64,000 bases of DNA from Areca catechu (GCA_021397845.1 CM038052.1:172720183-172784182); one strand, 5' to 3'. Positions 1 through 12,965 are shown, counted from the first letter of the stretch. Notes: generated by a model not told the origin, from the sequence alone. Translations and numbers: made by a program.

Positions 1-1432
1 TGAACCAGCTCAGCACTGCGATCCACCCCGTCAAGCGCTGGACCTGCTTCTTGGATGTCGGGTGCTCCATGTCCATGATCGCCTGGACCTTCTTCGGGTT
101 GGCTTCGATGCCTCTCTGAGTGACCATGAAGCCAAGGAACTTTTCCGCTGCTACCCCGAAGGTGCACTTCGTCAGGTTCAGCTTCATCTGGTGCTTTTGA
201 AGGTTGTGAAAGGCTTCTGTGAGGTCAGCGATGTGGTCCGAACTCAGCTTGCTCATGACAAGCATATCATCCGCGTACACCTGCATGTTCTGGCCGATCT
301 GTTCTTTGAAGACCCTATTGACCAGACGCTGGTATGTGGCCCCGACATTTTTCAGGCCAAGGGGCATTATCCTGTAGCAGTACATCCCTTGGTCGGTGAT
401 GAAGGCGATGTGCTCCTCGTCTTCTAGGTGCATCCGGATCTTATTATATTCGGAGAATGCATCCATGAAGGAGAGGAGCATGTGCCCCGAGGTGGCGTCC
501 ACCGATTGATCGATCTTTGGTAGGGGAAAGCTATCCTTCGGGCATGCCTTGTTGACGTCGATGTAGTCCACTCAGGTCCTCCATTTGCCATTGCTCTTCT
601 TTACCATCACCACATTCGCCAGCCATCTCGGATATTGCACCTCCCGAACAAAACCGGTGGCAAGGAGTTTGTCTACTTCCTCATTGATAGCCGCCTGCCT
701 CTCTGGGGCGAAGCTTCTCTTCTTCTGCCGAACTGGTCTGTACTTCAGGTCAATGCTTAACTTGTAAGTGATGATGTCGAAGGGAATACCCGGCATGTCG
801 GCCGCCATCCAGGCAAACACATCTGCGTTCGCTCGTAGGAACTCCAATAGGCGGGCTCTTTCCTCCTCTTACAGTTGGGCCCTAATCTGCACCGTCTTCT
901 CCTTATCGACCCCGAGCGGAAAAGATAGTAGGCGTTCGGTCAGGCCACCCCTGGGGTCCTGCGCCCTTTGGTCAAGCTCGTCCGCCCTGGGATCTTCCTC
1001 GAGGACCTTGGTTCCCGGGAGGTTTTGGAAACAGTGCTGGACTGGCTGAGGTGCACCTCTCATATCGCCGACTCCGTAAGGAGTTGGGAACTACACCAGC
1101 AATCGCTTCATGGAGACAATGGCATCGAGCAAATTGAGTCCCGATCGATCGAGGATCACATTATAGGCAAAAGGAAGCCTAACAATCGTGAAGGTCATCA
1201 TGACGGTGCTCTACCAAGGTGGGGTTCCAGCGATGACCGGAAGAGTAATTTCTCTCTCAACTCTCACAGAGTCCCTCGTGAAATCGACAAGAGACGTATG
1301 CACAGGCCTGAGCTGTGTAGGAGAAAGGTTCATTCTAGAAAAAGCATCATAAAAAAGTACATCTGTTGAACTTCCACTATCAACCATGATGCATCTTACA
1401 TGATGTTTCACGATCGTCATCTCGACGACCAC
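1..1432 (-). pseudogene. pol of gypsy element A: protease and reverse transcriptase
   Basis: The aspartic protease carries the catalytic motif DSGSSTDVLF at about 1375-1345. The PR-RT linker and RT follow in the same frame, with FAWMAADMPGI near 815, the RT entry motif YPRWLANVVMVKK and the catalytic YADD at 266-277. In-frame stops occur at 1211, 1091, 869 and 572. The last replaces a residue next to the VDY motif that is usually Cys. The reading frame is otherwise kept through to base 1, which lies between RT and RNase H. The part downstream of RT lies outside the window. Confidence 0.85.
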
Positions 1433-1456
1433 GGCATCGTTATTTATATTTTTCCC

Positions 1457-3140
1457 CTAGCCTTCTCCTTCCCTCGTAAAGAGAGATACATTTTCAGCTT
1501 GCCTTGCCCCCAGGGACTTCTTGGATGCGCGCTCGGCTTCCCAACTTATCATCCCCACTGGCTTCTCGGTGGGGCGGTTATCCACTGTAGGAGCTGGCGG
1601 GAGAGCAACGAGGGCCTGAGGTTCTACTTGAGGCATGCCCCCCACGTACCTACCGAGGTAGCCTCTCTTGATGAGTTCCTCGATCTCCTTCTTGAGGTTG
1701 CGGCATTCCTCGGTGTCGTGGCCATGGTTGCGGTGATAGCGACAATACTTCATCTTGTCACGGCTAGAGGATGGCTTCATCGGAAGTGGGCGCTTCAAGT
1801 AGGGCTCACCTTCGATCTCCAGGAGGATATTCGTCCTTGGGGCGAGTAGGGGGGTATAACTCCCCTCGGGAATGGGAGCGCCTCTCATCGTTGGTCCCTG
1901 CCAGAAGCCCAGAGCTGGAGGTCCCGGCTTTCGCATCCCAGATGCCTCGACGGGGGCAGGTTTCTTCAGTGGCTTCCTGTCGAGCTCCTGCCTCGTACGA
2001 TCCGTCTCCTTGGCGTAGATGTACTTCTAAGCTCGGAGGAGGAGCCCGGAGTAGCTATTGGGGGGCTTCTTATCGAGCGAGTAGGTCAGGCGGGAGGTCC
2101 TGAGTCCTCGCTTCAGAGCCAACATGGCGACTGGCTCCTCGAGATTGTAAATCTCCAATGCAGCAGCTTTGAAATGGGCCATGTAGTCCCATAGAGGCTC
2201 GTGGTCCTGCTGCCTGATGGAGAAGAGGCTATCCACCTTACGCAGCATCTTCCGATAGGCGTCGAAGTTGGCCACGAACTTCTGCCCCAGCTGTGCGAAG
2301 GAGCTGATGCTCTTCGGCTCCAGACGGGTGAACCACACCCGTGCTGCTTTCCAGAGAGTGGCAAGAAAGGCGACGCAGAGGAGGGCATCGGTGGCCCCGT
2401 GAACTCTTATGAGGGCTCTATAGCTTTCTAGGTGGTCCAGGGGGTCGGTGGTCCCATCGTAAGGATCCACCTATGGCATACGGAACCGATGTGGGATCGG
2501 CTCCTTTTGGACTTCTCAGGAGAAAGGGGGATGGGCGTCGTAGCCCGTTGGCTCGCGAGTGGAGCCCGGCAGGTTAGCAAACTGGCAGGATAATTCCGCC
2601 AACTTGCGATCATGCTCCTTAGGCGCTTCTCCGCCATGCGCCTGATGGCTTCGCCAGTGGACCCCTCTGTCGAAGGAGACGGAGAATGTGACATGGGTGC
2701 ATGGTGCCCATGAAGGGGGGACTTGCCTCTTCGACCCCGGCGAGGTTTGGATATCACCCGCTCGAGGGTAGAGGACCGGCTCTCCTTGTCGGGAGACCCG
2801 GCCCGTTGTCTCTTCGCCGGAGTCAAATGACTGCCCTGGTGGTCAGTAATGGCCCGCGGCTGCGAGGGCCTTCCTTGGAAGGATCGTAGGCTGTCGCGAG
2901 GTGCTGCGGCGTGGGCCGCAGGGGTCCTTGGCTGCTGAGGTGTAGCCAAGGACCGGTGCTGGTGCTAAAGCTAGCGCACTGCGTGGCAAGGATCTGCATT
3001 TACTGGATGAGTGCAGCCAACTGAGACTCCGTCGGAAGCAGTTGAGCTGGAGCGGGTGGCTCCACCTCTGGGTTGTGAGGATTCCCCCGGGAAGGGGAGT
3101 CTCCCGTGTAACTGGTGGAGACCGTCTCCTGGTCTGGACA
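1457..3140 (-). pseudogene. gag of gypsy element A
   Basis: This is the structural protein that would form the particle. The N-terminal part near 3000-3100 has the proline/glutamate-rich NPEVEPPAPAQ stretch and a TESQLAALIQ helix. The retrotransposon gag domain lies at about 2470-2040 and starts with YDGTTDPLDHLESY. A degenerate zinc knuckle (CRYHRNHGHDTEEC) follows near 1700. Stops interrupt it at 2471, 2027 and 1457. The one at 2027 stands where relatives usually have Gln, as expected for CAG to TAG. A frameshift near 2500 separates the N-terminal region from the core. It is non-functional as it stands. Confidence 0.8.
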
Positions 3141-3149
3141 TAGCCTCTT

Positions 3150-4291
3150 TATTTTAAATATCACTATCATTTTCAACTTTTTGAATATATCCAATAACCC
3201 ATCATCATCACCTTCTCCACCACCATGCCGCGCATAAGGTTAAATTTAACCATATTTAAAAATCAAGAACGTTTAGATAATCAAAGATATAATTTATAGC
3301 ATACGGATGATATGGTATGAATGAGGATAGGGTACATGGGTATTGACATGTCACTTAACGATTAAACACATTTATACTTTTTTTTTTTTTTTTTTTGATA
3401 AATGCCTCTTCATCACCCGATTTTAGAATATGCATACGGAAACTGGTGTCATCACTCGATATTTGGGATGCGCAATCCCAACAGGGCACAGCTTGCAATC
3501 TCGTGGGCTAAACCCAACCCGCCTGATAAGCAAGTCTACACATAATCAAGGCATAAAGCGCACGTAACGGATGGCCTACATGTACGGTACCATTCCAAGA
3601 ACAATACGATGATGACAAGGCTATCATAACCGGGCAAGAAATTGGTATTACAGCAGGCCCTTCCAAACTTAACCATATTGAAAAGAGCATCCAAGTAGTT
3701 CTCATCTGGTAGCTTTTCCTGTTTAAAATCCCCTTCATCCAGTGGTAAAGACGTGGGATAACTTCCATGCAGCGTACCCAAAAACAAACATTTAGAACTA
3801 ACCATTACTAATTAAGTAGCTTTTTTCCTTAGCCAACTTACGCAAACATAATACTTGGCACAAAAAATTTGGCAGATCGCCACTTCCTCTGATGCAAATA
3901 ACAAGTATAACTCCTTCGATGTATAATAAATACCAAATACATTACTTCTTACCCAAAACCATTTCTGTTTACAGTCCAATTTATCCCGTGGTAGAGACAT
4001 TTTCTGATTTAACCATTCCCGCGTGAAGCAGGAAGATACCAAGCAGTTAAAATCAAAAACCGTGGAAGCATTTGTGGATAGCTGACAGTAGGAGGCATGT
4101 AAATTCTATAATACGTTTCAATAGCCAAGAAGTAGGCTATTTTACAAAGAATGAGCTGGCTAAATTATCAACATAGCTAGCTTGCGACGGGATATCGCAC
4201 ACTGCAAGACGAGTGAGTTTAACAAAACTGACTGCTATCTTAGAAATTTGTGTTGCATGGTTCCACCCAATCAGAAGCAACGAGATTATTG
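3150..4291. other. AT-rich DNA downstream of GOT1, including its 3' UTR
   Basis: The 3' UTR and poly(A) site of GOT1 should lie here, just below 4292, but I cannot place the cleavage site. A T-run of about 18 bases sits near 3371-3388. Minus-strand ORFs of up to about 89 codons at 3508-4042 resemble no family I know and are probably chance. No other gene is visible. Confidence 0.5.
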
Positions 4292-7200
4292 TTAAACCGG
4301 TACACGTTTTCCTCTGTAGCGATCAAAGAACTGCAGTGCAAGAAATGAAAATATTAGACAAAGATAAACAAGTTTCAATAGAAACACCACCCAGAAGGTA
4401 AGTTCCCAAGGTGACAGTCTGTGGACACGTCATCTTACCGATGTTACAAATGGCTGTTGGAATAGCCCACCAAGCACAGGAATCTTTTGCAAGAAAACTG
4501 CAAGAGTCGGCCAGAAGCCACTGCCAAACAAAAATGATCAGTGCTCCAGACAAACAAAGTAAATTTAACTAAAAGGGTAAAAAGCGTCAGGAATGGTGGT
4601 GTCCAGCCATTTACATTAACTTGATCAGTCGAGACTAACTCCATCTACATGTACCATCAGAGAAGCTGGCTCCATATTCACCACCTATCTAGCAAACCTC
4701 ATGATTTGAAAGCGAAAAGTGGCATTGCCTAATTTTTCACTCAGCCTATATGCTCAAAGAAGCAGAAGACGGACATACCAACCTGAAAAGAATAATGAAA
4801 CCATACGACTCCAAGATCATGCCAAAGACAGGCCAGCCAATCAGGACCAGAAAGAAGCCAAATCCAAACGAGATCGTACCCTGTCACATCACAACACGCT
4901 TAAGCTACATCAAAATGGTTAATTAAATGATTAGTTGACTTATGGTAACAAGCAAAAACCTTGTAGTTTTTACGCTTGGTGAAGAACTGCATGGTGGATT
5001 TCAGTCCGATGGTCAACATGACACCTGACAGGAAGAGAATCTGATACAGTCCAAAAAAATGATGGTTGAGCAGGCATTCTATCAATTTATATGGGAGAAC
5101 TATACTAGAAAAATAAAATGGAATGCACAAAAATAGATGGGAAAGAAAAAAAACTTACATTCCCCATGGCTAGCAGTCCCTTGTCAAAGAAGAAAATGAT
5201 TCCCAAAAATGAAAAAAGTATACCAAATCCTGTCAGTCCCAGACCAATCTCTGCTTCATACGCAAACTCAGGTTAGGAAACTGTAGCTAATCCTTTAAAC
5301 ATCATCAATATACAACAATAAATTATCCTATAATGTCATCCTTCATCTCTTAATTAAAAAACCAAAAAACAAAGACACTTCAAATGTGATATTACAAATG
5401 GCACATACGCACAACTCAAAAAGCCCAGATTTGTTTCTCATTTATGAGATAAGAAAGGGGAAAAAATAATTAGACATCCAGAACACAATATTGTCATGGC
5501 TATTTTGACTCTCAGCATGTAAACCGAAAAATTAAAAAAAAATCTAATCTATTTACGACATTGTAGTTCTTTAGTTCTAAAAATATACCTACAAGATAAA
5601 TTAAAATACCACTGACAGCCCTTATACAATTTAGGGACTTCTGGATTCCCAACCATGATAATCATCAGTGATCTTGCAAATGAATGAGAGATGCATTTGT
5701 AATGGTATATACAAGGAAGTACATGTTCATAGAGTTTTCCTTGTGTATATAACCATGTCTTGTTCCAAGCCATTTGAAAGGTGATCAGTGGTATCAGCAA
5801 AAATCTTTGGACTGCACAATGACCACCCCTCTCCAGTCCTCTCCGCTCCTTTAGATGAATGTAGAGCTAAAAGTAATATCTGCACTTGTGTACACAACCA
5901 TTTGTAGTATAGATGGGCATGCAAAAAAAAGGGGGGGGGGGGGGGGGGGGGGGGGATTTGGAGCCTATATGCTGGTCCCACTCTTTTCCTCTTCTTTCAA
6001 GATAACAATTTCAGAATGAGAAGGTTTTCTATTATGTTAAAACTCAAGGTATATCTTAAAGCATCAAATGATGCATCAGCTTGTTGCCCTTTTCAAACTT
6101 CCCAAAACTTGGCTTAAGATATTGACAAGGATAAATGACCATAATGCAAGATACTCCATACTGAGTGAAGATTACTAAAGTAATTGACATGTCTGGCAGC
6201 CACATAACCATGAGCCAAGCTCTCTCAACTATCGGCATACTGGACTCTATTATGAATGAGGCATACAAAACTTATTAGCATGACCATTAGCCACTTAACA
6301 ATGAAAGAGTTTAATCAACTTAACCTAAAAATTATAATTTGTAACAGTATCTGATAATATGAGTTAATTTAGAGGGTTTATCAGCGATGAACATTCTTGA
6401 CAAACTAGATGAGGCTTATTAAAGCTATTGACATGACTGTCAGCCATGTTTAGGGTTGAAAATGGGCCAAAGCTGGGCCTGCTTCAGGCCGGGCCTTGGA
6501 TGAGGCATGAGACTCTTTAGGTCAAGCATAAGCCTAAAAATAGAGGCCAGCTAAATTTCAAGCCAGCCTTGGACCGATACCTGACCTGGCCTAGTCCCAA
6601 ACCAAAGCCCAAGACCAATAATAAAACTAATTTAAGCCCAAAATGAGATTTGTCCGTTCTCTCTCCCCTCTTCTCTCTCTCTCTCCCACCTGATCTCTTT
6701 ATCTTCCCTCTCCACTCTCTCCCCCATCTCAACCCTCTCTTCTCTCTCTCTTTCACCCAATCTCTCCCCTCTCCACTCTCTCTCCTCTCTCCCACCCAAT
6801 CCCCCTCCCCCACTCTCCTCTCTCTCCCACCCAATCTGTCTCCCTTTCTCTCCCTAGTCCCTCCCAAACTCTCTCTCTCTCCTCTCCCTCTCAATCTCTC
6901 TCCCTTCCCACCATCCCAATTTCTCTTCCCCATCTCTCCCTACTGATCTATCTCTCCTCTCACTCTTCTTCCCTAATGCTCTCTTCCAATCTCTCTCATT
7001 TTGCCCCAGAGCCTGAAGAGATGTTCAGGCCTAGACTAGGCCTGCTCAATCAGGCAAGCTCCGATTGGGCTTATGGATAGAATTTTGAAAGAAATTTTAA
7101 GCCTCAACCCAGCCTGAAGCATGAAGTTTTTTTGGGGGGCTGAGCACATATTGCATTAAAACCCAACTGGATCCTACCTAATTCTAACTTAATGACAACA

Positions 7201-9262
7201 ATGAGGCTAGCTCTCTCAATTTTGCCTAAAGAGTATAATTTGTAAAATTCCTCTGATGCACGAGGTTAATTGAGAGGCAAAAAGAAGGTGTGACGGGAGG
7301 TTTATCAAAGGGCAGACATTCCAAGCAAACTCTTAATCTACATTTCACATCCTTTAAATCTAATTTATTTAGATTCTTTATAAAACATTTAAAATGGTTC
7401 TTCCATAATTATTAAAAGCAATTTTTGCAAGACAAAAGTCTTCACATGAGCATTCTGCAAGTAGATTAAATAGATCCGGTGTGACAATTATTAAGATACA
7501 GGGGGCATACTAGAACTATGCAATTCTATCAGGATTTTCTTTTTGAGGGAAGCTGGAGGGCAAAAGCCCACCCAAATTTATTAAGAAATATTTGGAAGCC
7601 AAATGAAAAGAGGAAGAGTTAAAGTACTAAGAGGAGAGCAAGAGGGTAGAAACAACAATCCAAGAAGCTTGAAATTCATCAGATTTTTGGGCTTTGGATA
7701 GATGCATCCAAGGTCTACGATCTTTGTACAAGGTACCATACCAATACATTACCAGTTCCATATGGCAAGAGGGTACAGTATGCAGCTCATAGCAACACAG
7801 TTCTCGAACCCTTTTTCTCACCTTTTTTTCTATCATGATACGATCAAAAAATGGGTAGTATGGATCAGTACAGTATAGCATGCACCTAGTTTAGCTTGGT
7901 ATGAGGCTTGTACTGACCCAAATAGTACCTTCATACTGATTCTGATCCGATATAGTACCATACATCCTGAATCATGCAATTCAGAGTGGTACAACAAATA
8001 TTGGATGCATCTATGATATCTTTCAAAATTTGAGTCCCCATGTTGCAAAATTTGGATATAATTTTTCAAAATGGAAGACTAAGTACAACCATATACACCC
8101 TTCCTTGTTTTCAAAGACTTTCTTTGAGTATTATTAGTTACAAGCAATAGGCATCAAAGAGACTTCCTCATAAGGGACAATATCTTTAAGAAAAAGTATC
8201 ATTTAATTTGCTTGCATCGATGTGCTATTCGAGTATGCTAGTTTTAAGAGAAAAGTGCTTCATAACTAATGGATTGAACAAGAACAGTGGGATTGAACAA
8301 GAACAGTGGGAATGTAGGGGTAGCTGAGACATTATGCTCTCCTCAAGCAGGTCATTCCCAGCATTGCTCTTTCAAGGTGAGTATATAATTCAAGGTGGGC
8401 AACTAGAAACAAGAAAAAAAAAAAAAAACCATTTTATGAAGGATGGTGAGTGAAGACAATTTAGTTCTAGTTTTCTTTGGACTAACTAATATCGAAGTTG
8501 ACACTAATATTCATGTGTTGAAACCTTTTCTCTGCAAAGATATACAATTGCTTGCAGTATGCGGTTACTTGTGAAACATGAGAGATTATGGGATTGAAAG
8601 TTTCTCATCCTTCCTAACATATTTTAAATATTTCACATCCCACCTTGCAATTCCTACTAACTCTAATGTTCTAGGGATATCTGGAAATCAAAGGATCAGG
8701 AGGCCTGATGGTACATAGTGCTTGTTTCAGAAGATTTCTTCAATTTTCTTCATATTTAAACAAAATGATCTGAAAAAATCTGTATTTGGAGCAAATGTCA
8801 TGCCTCAAGACAAACTCCCTTATTGCATGGCTACGAGAAGAATAATCAAGATGTGCAACACAAGGTTAATATAAACCAATATCCCCAAATAATAGACCTC
8901 ATCATTATAGCAGAAATGACGGCAATCATATACACAGTTCAGCCCAGACCGGGTATATATGGAGATTAAAATATTGGCAGTTATAATGGTTGATATTAGC
9001 CAATATAAAAGAAAACCGGAAAAAGAACATCATAATTTACACAATTTCCAGCTGGTCTAAAGTTTTGAAAACACAAAAAATATTATATTATTAAGATGTA
9101 CAATGCATATATGAATTGCAACAAAATAAGGAAAAAGGTGGAATGATCGTAAATCACATATAACTTATACCACCTACAAGCATGTGATAGAAAAAATAGA
9201 CTATAACATGCAATAGGCAAAGAATCCATACTTTTGCGGTCGTTCATCTCAAAAGAAACCAT
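4292..9262 (-). CDS. GOT1: GOT1-like vesicle transport protein (six coding exons)
   Basis: This is the Got1/Sft2-like family of small tetraspanning membrane proteins of the early secretory pathway, which act in ER-Golgi vesicle traffic. Coding exons on the minus strand are 9262-9232, 5250-5159, 5040-4960, 4880-4783, 4520-4439 and 4330-4292. They join in phase to 140 codons plus TAA, the usual family length. All introns are GT-AG, though exon 3 has a weak GTTTTT donor. The start MVSFEMNDRKK is family-typical, with A at -3 and G at +4. The GLGLTGFG and FFDKGLLAMGN motifs, IGWPVFGMILESYGF and the C-terminal FFDRYRGKRVPV are all present. Four hydrophobic segments lie near residues 12-32, 39-55, 70-90 and 92-112. 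Gly stands in PVLGG where relatives I know have Trp. The frame is intact, so it is probably functional. Confidence 0.93.
5931..5955. repeat. Poly(G) tract of 25 bases in GOT1 intron 1
   Basis: An uninterrupted run of 25 G follows a run of 8 A. Such runs are rare in plant DNA and are prone to assembly or length errors. On the transcribed (minus) strand of GOT1 this is a C run in the pre-mRNA. Confidence 0.9.
6451..7125. mobile_element. Foldback, hAT-like non-autonomous element in GOT1 intron 1
   Basis: The left end begins TAGGGTTGAAAATGGGCC and is rich in GGGCC/GGCCT motifs; the right end near 7020-7110 has the complementary style (GCCTAGACTAGGCCTG, CAACCCAGCCTGAAGC). The middle (6655-6960) is almost pure CT repeat. 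TAGGG-type ends with inverted GGGC motifs are typical of many plant hAT-like non-autonomous elements. The right terminus and the 8 bp target duplication were not found, so the boundaries are approximate. Confidence 0.45.
7700..8000. repeat. GGTAC-rich foldback repeat in GOT1 intron 1
   Basis: Degenerate GGTACCAT/GTACAGTA motifs recur in both orientations between about 7730 and 7990. They look like the remains of a small foldback element. I cannot identify clear termini or a target duplication. Just before it, 7534-7620 resembles the A-rich tail region of a retroposon but carries no coding sequence. Confidence 0.3.
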
Positions 9263-9307
9263 TGTGCCAGGCCAAAGACACGGAGCAAGATGCTGGTACA
9301 CAACAAC
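9263..9307 (-). other. GOT1: 5' UTR part of GOT1 exon 2 with splice acceptor
   Basis: On the minus strand a pyrimidine-rich stretch ending TTGCAG precedes GTTGTTGTG at 9307, giving a plausible acceptor 45 bases upstream of the start codon. No ATG lies between this acceptor and the start. Family genes commonly have an intron in the 5' UTR. The exact acceptor is inferred. Confidence 0.55.
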
Positions 9308-9309
9308 CT

Positions 9310-12300
9310 GCAACAGCAATAACTTGGAAGAATGTTATTATACACAATTCATCAACATCCACTCAGCATAAAGAGTACTAAATTATAAAAACCAAAATTT
9401 TGTAAAAGAAATTTGATCACAAAGAGTTGAAATCTTTCTTAAGATCAAAGATTTAGGACCCGGTGGGACACCTTGCAGGATGCTAGAATAGGATACCATC
9501 CCATATATTGGAACAAGACCATCCCACCAGCATCCCAGCATCTCGATCGGGACGTCTTGGGACATCTCTTGTATCAAGTGTTGGCACGGCAGCACGTCCC
9601 ATTTTCATAAAAAAACCGAGACAACCTATTCCCATAGAATTTAAAACCTTCATCAAGATATGATCAGCATGTCAGAAATGATGAGTTTCTTGCAATTACT
9701 AAAGTTCAAAATAATCTTGTCAACTAAAAATCTAATCGACTTGGACACCTGTAGTGGTAGGTAAGTTGTCAGTGTAATTTTTCTATAGGTTATAATATGC
9801 ATATACCTTTTATCCCATCTTTTGTTTTTCAAACATCGTGGATCCAAGAGAAGGAAAAGATGTACAAATGTACATTTTCTATCTCATACATATGCATGCA
9901 TGCACACACATTAGTACATGAAGGACACTTGAATAGTGTGTTATACCAGCTTGCTTCTGCTCCTCCCACTACCTTGTGCAAGCATGTGAACACACAAAGA
10001 AACTGCCTTCATTATCCATGTGTAAGAACACAATTAGCATGAGGGAAATTATGTTGTTCATAACCCTTTCCCCATACTATCTTGGTATTAATCTAAGCTT
10101 CTTCTATATAATCCTTCCCTTTCACTATACTACCTATTCTTTCCTATTTCTTTGCACATTGATGGCAACATACAAGTATATTTTCACAGATAAGTCTCTC
10201 TCTCTCTCCTCCTATTGCAATCCTCTTGTTGTAGACACATCTTTACTGTTCATTTTGATTATCATTATATTTCTTGCTAACATCTTGTACAATGAACTCT
10301 TATTTCACTTCTTGCTCCTATTTTTCTTCCCTCTTTTGTGTAGTGATTGATGATACATTCATTATATGGGTCATGTTCCCCATTATTCTGCTTCAAAAAA
10401 AACCCACAAACCTCGTTTCGGTGTTTGATAGAAGGATTTCTTCAGTAATCGATAAAGATCATAGATTTATTTCTTAGATGCCATAACTCTTTGCTGGCAC
10501 TTCCACCACAGAAGTGAGCTGCAAAATAATGATAACAGATGAAATTCCATCAAGTAATGTTTCTTCTTATTTGTCAATCTTATCTACTCTTGAATCTTTA
10601 GATAATTCAACAACGCCACCTACATTGGCTTAAACTACTTTGTAAGCTTAAAATAAGTATATATCAAGTTGAACATATTCTCAAATTGTATTATTACTGT
10701 CATGTCTTAACATCAGCATATATTCAGCCTTAGATGTATATATTCAACATTTACTTTATAATTTTGCATAACACAATTTTTAGTTCTTTTCTAAATGTTA
10801 GCATGTGTGTTAACATACTGATTGACAAAACAAAAATTGTATATAGGTAGGATATGCACACATAAGAAAAGGGAGCATAGAAGCTTCATAAATCAATATC
10901 TCCTATAGGTATCACAAAACCAGATCTTAGTTACTGAAGTTGAAAGAAATTTAGTCATAAACTAGCTAAGAGGTTGCCTCAACTAACTCTAACCAGCAAA
11001 ATTTGCATGAAACGTTTTATGTTAAACTGTTGATTCCGCAGGCGCATGTGCAATGCATGCACCGGCAATTAGCATTAGGAAACAAGGGAAGAAGAAGAAG
11101 AGAAATAGAAGAAGAAAATAAGGTCTCTCATTTAAATGTTGAGTGTCTCACACCAAGTTGACCTTTCTTATTGAATCTTCAAGAACTTACACATTGGATA
11201 ATCCTACATTTATCCTCTTTGACACAATTCATGCCATACAATATGAACAAGGTGAAGAATATTAGATATCAAAGCTCTTATATCTCATCTTTATTGTTAT
11301 AGTTAGATTTTCCATGGCGATCTAGCATTTAATTTCTTTTTAAAATGATGTTTCCAAAATCTATTAAAACGATGCTCCAAATATATCTAAATGGGGGAGC
11401 CTAGGCATTTAACCAAATAAGATGATGCTTATTTTGCCTTGCATGGGTGACCTATGTAAGTTCCTAGAAAGCTTAGGCCCCATCATGGCAAATGCTCAGA
11501 CAAATACTCAAATTCTTGGCTTTAACCAAGTTTACCCAAGGATAAAGTCGGTTGGCTTGGGACAAATAATGTTTTCTTGGGCCAAATCATTTCTGCTCAG
11601 GGAACTTAATGGGAATTTCAACAAGCATCCTGGAGAAAACAACTGAGACAACCTGAACAAGATAACGGAAAGATGCCATTCATTTTTGGACAAAATCAGA
11701 GCGACCTCAGCACTGTACCTCAACTAGTAGGATATTCAGAAAATAAAAGCGTACACATAACATAATGCTGAATAGGCATTAATAATCTTAAAATAAAAAT
11801 ACGTGAAGCTTTCATCCGAATGCTTCATCTATCCTTTAGAAGAGTTTCTGCAGTTCTCAGATTATATAATTATTAGTTCATTCAGAAGATAGAAATCAAG
11901 ATAATTCATGGTGCACTACCAATAGACATCAAAAACATGCATGCATAATACCTATCCCACATTTGCATAACAGAACATGTGCTGCTGGAATGGTGCACCT
12001 AATCACTAGCAACAGATTCCTTACAGGGTGACGTCAGTACATATGGAAGTCCCTACATGGTGACTGTAAAACTGAAGTCCATGTTAGCTTAAGTAGGAAT
12101 TTATATATTGAGATGGTGAATTAAATATTTCCCACGGAAAAGTTTTGAGTACTCGTCTCCTGAATTCTTTATAGGAAAAGTTTTGCCTAACCACAACCCC
12201 CAAAAAAGAAAAAGGAGACAGATCTCAGAATCAACGGTAGCACTAGACATTCCAACAATAGAGAGGAAAAGAAATCTCGGTGGACAGCCGAATTTATAAG

Positions 12301-12700
12301 CAACGGGCAGCCACTCACATGAAGTCACCTAACAATTAAGCGTAAGATCGAAATTCATGACTACAGATGCACCATGAGATTAAAAGTTCATATGCGAAAA
12401 TCTAATATATCAGTCATGAACAGTAAATTGATGGGGGAAGCAATTATAATTTCTAAGATCTATATGGCACAATCGGAACAATAAAACAATTAAACGGGAA
12501 AAAAAAAATCCGTAACTAACTTTGTGAATTGAGAACCCAAGAAGAGATCCAATCGTTCTCTTGACCTAGCACATGATAAGAACAACAGAAATCATATGAT
12601 CTTCTAGGAAGAAGAACCTTCTTTCTTGAAATCCATAGAGTAACCAACGAAATTACGACGTGCGAAATTGCAAATTCAAAAAAATTGAAACCTAAAGAAA
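9310..12700. other. GOT1 5' UTR intron, AT-rich
   Basis: The stretch has no conserved coding sequence. A short segment at 9455-9600 with repeated GGGAC/GTCCC motifs in both orientations looks like a foldback fragment. The rest is AT-rich with scattered chance ORFs. Confidence 0.45.
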
Positions 12701-12965
12701 TCAACAACTGGAGATCATATTGATCTCCAAATTAGAGCAGAACAAGATAGCCTCAATACAAACAGGAATCAATAAAGAACCTATCAAGAACCGGAAAAAC
12801 GCGAAATAAAGAAGAGAAATCGATCGATGACTATGAGAACAAACTCGATCCAAAAGGAAGGGAAGAGATCGGCACCTTTCGGAGTCCTCAAGAGCGAGCG
12901 AGCGAGAGAGAGAGAGAGAGAGACGGGTCCAAAGACTCCCCTCCACCAAGCGAGGCGAGCGACGA
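12700..12965 (-). other. GOT1: Probable first non-coding exon of GOT1
   Basis: Downstream of the TATA box on the minus strand, the sequence has a CT microsatellite (12904-12923 on plus reads GA repeats), typical of plant 5' UTRs. It then passes through pyrimidine-rich sequence into AT-rich intron. The splice donor is uncertain; candidates are AAG/GTGCCG near 12870 and TAG/GTTCTT near 12785. Minus ORFs of 110 and 127 codons overlap here without recognisable domains and are treated as chance. Confidence 0.5.

Larger units (their letters stand above)
1..3150 (-). mobile_element. Ty3/gypsy element A (Tat lineage), truncated at both ends
   Basis: On the minus strand the order is gag, protease, reverse transcriptase, the normal order for a Ty3/gypsy element. 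The sequence resembles elements B and C in this window. The element leaves the window at base 1 inside RT. At about 3150 the GC-rich gag sequence changes abruptly to AT-rich DNA with no primer-binding site or LTR, so the 5' LTR and leader are missing. From 2470 down to 1 gag and pol share one reading frame, interrupted only by stop codons. This suggests decay mainly by substitution. Confidence 0.85.

Noticed and set aside
6517..6946. Opposing Arg/Gly-rich and Ser/Pro/Leu-rich ORFs
   Set aside because: They are translations of a CT microsatellite within an intron.
9797..10477. Plus ORFs of up to 124 codons, rich in Phe/Leu/Ile
   Set aside because: AT-rich intron sequence gives hydrophobic chance products; no family resemblance.
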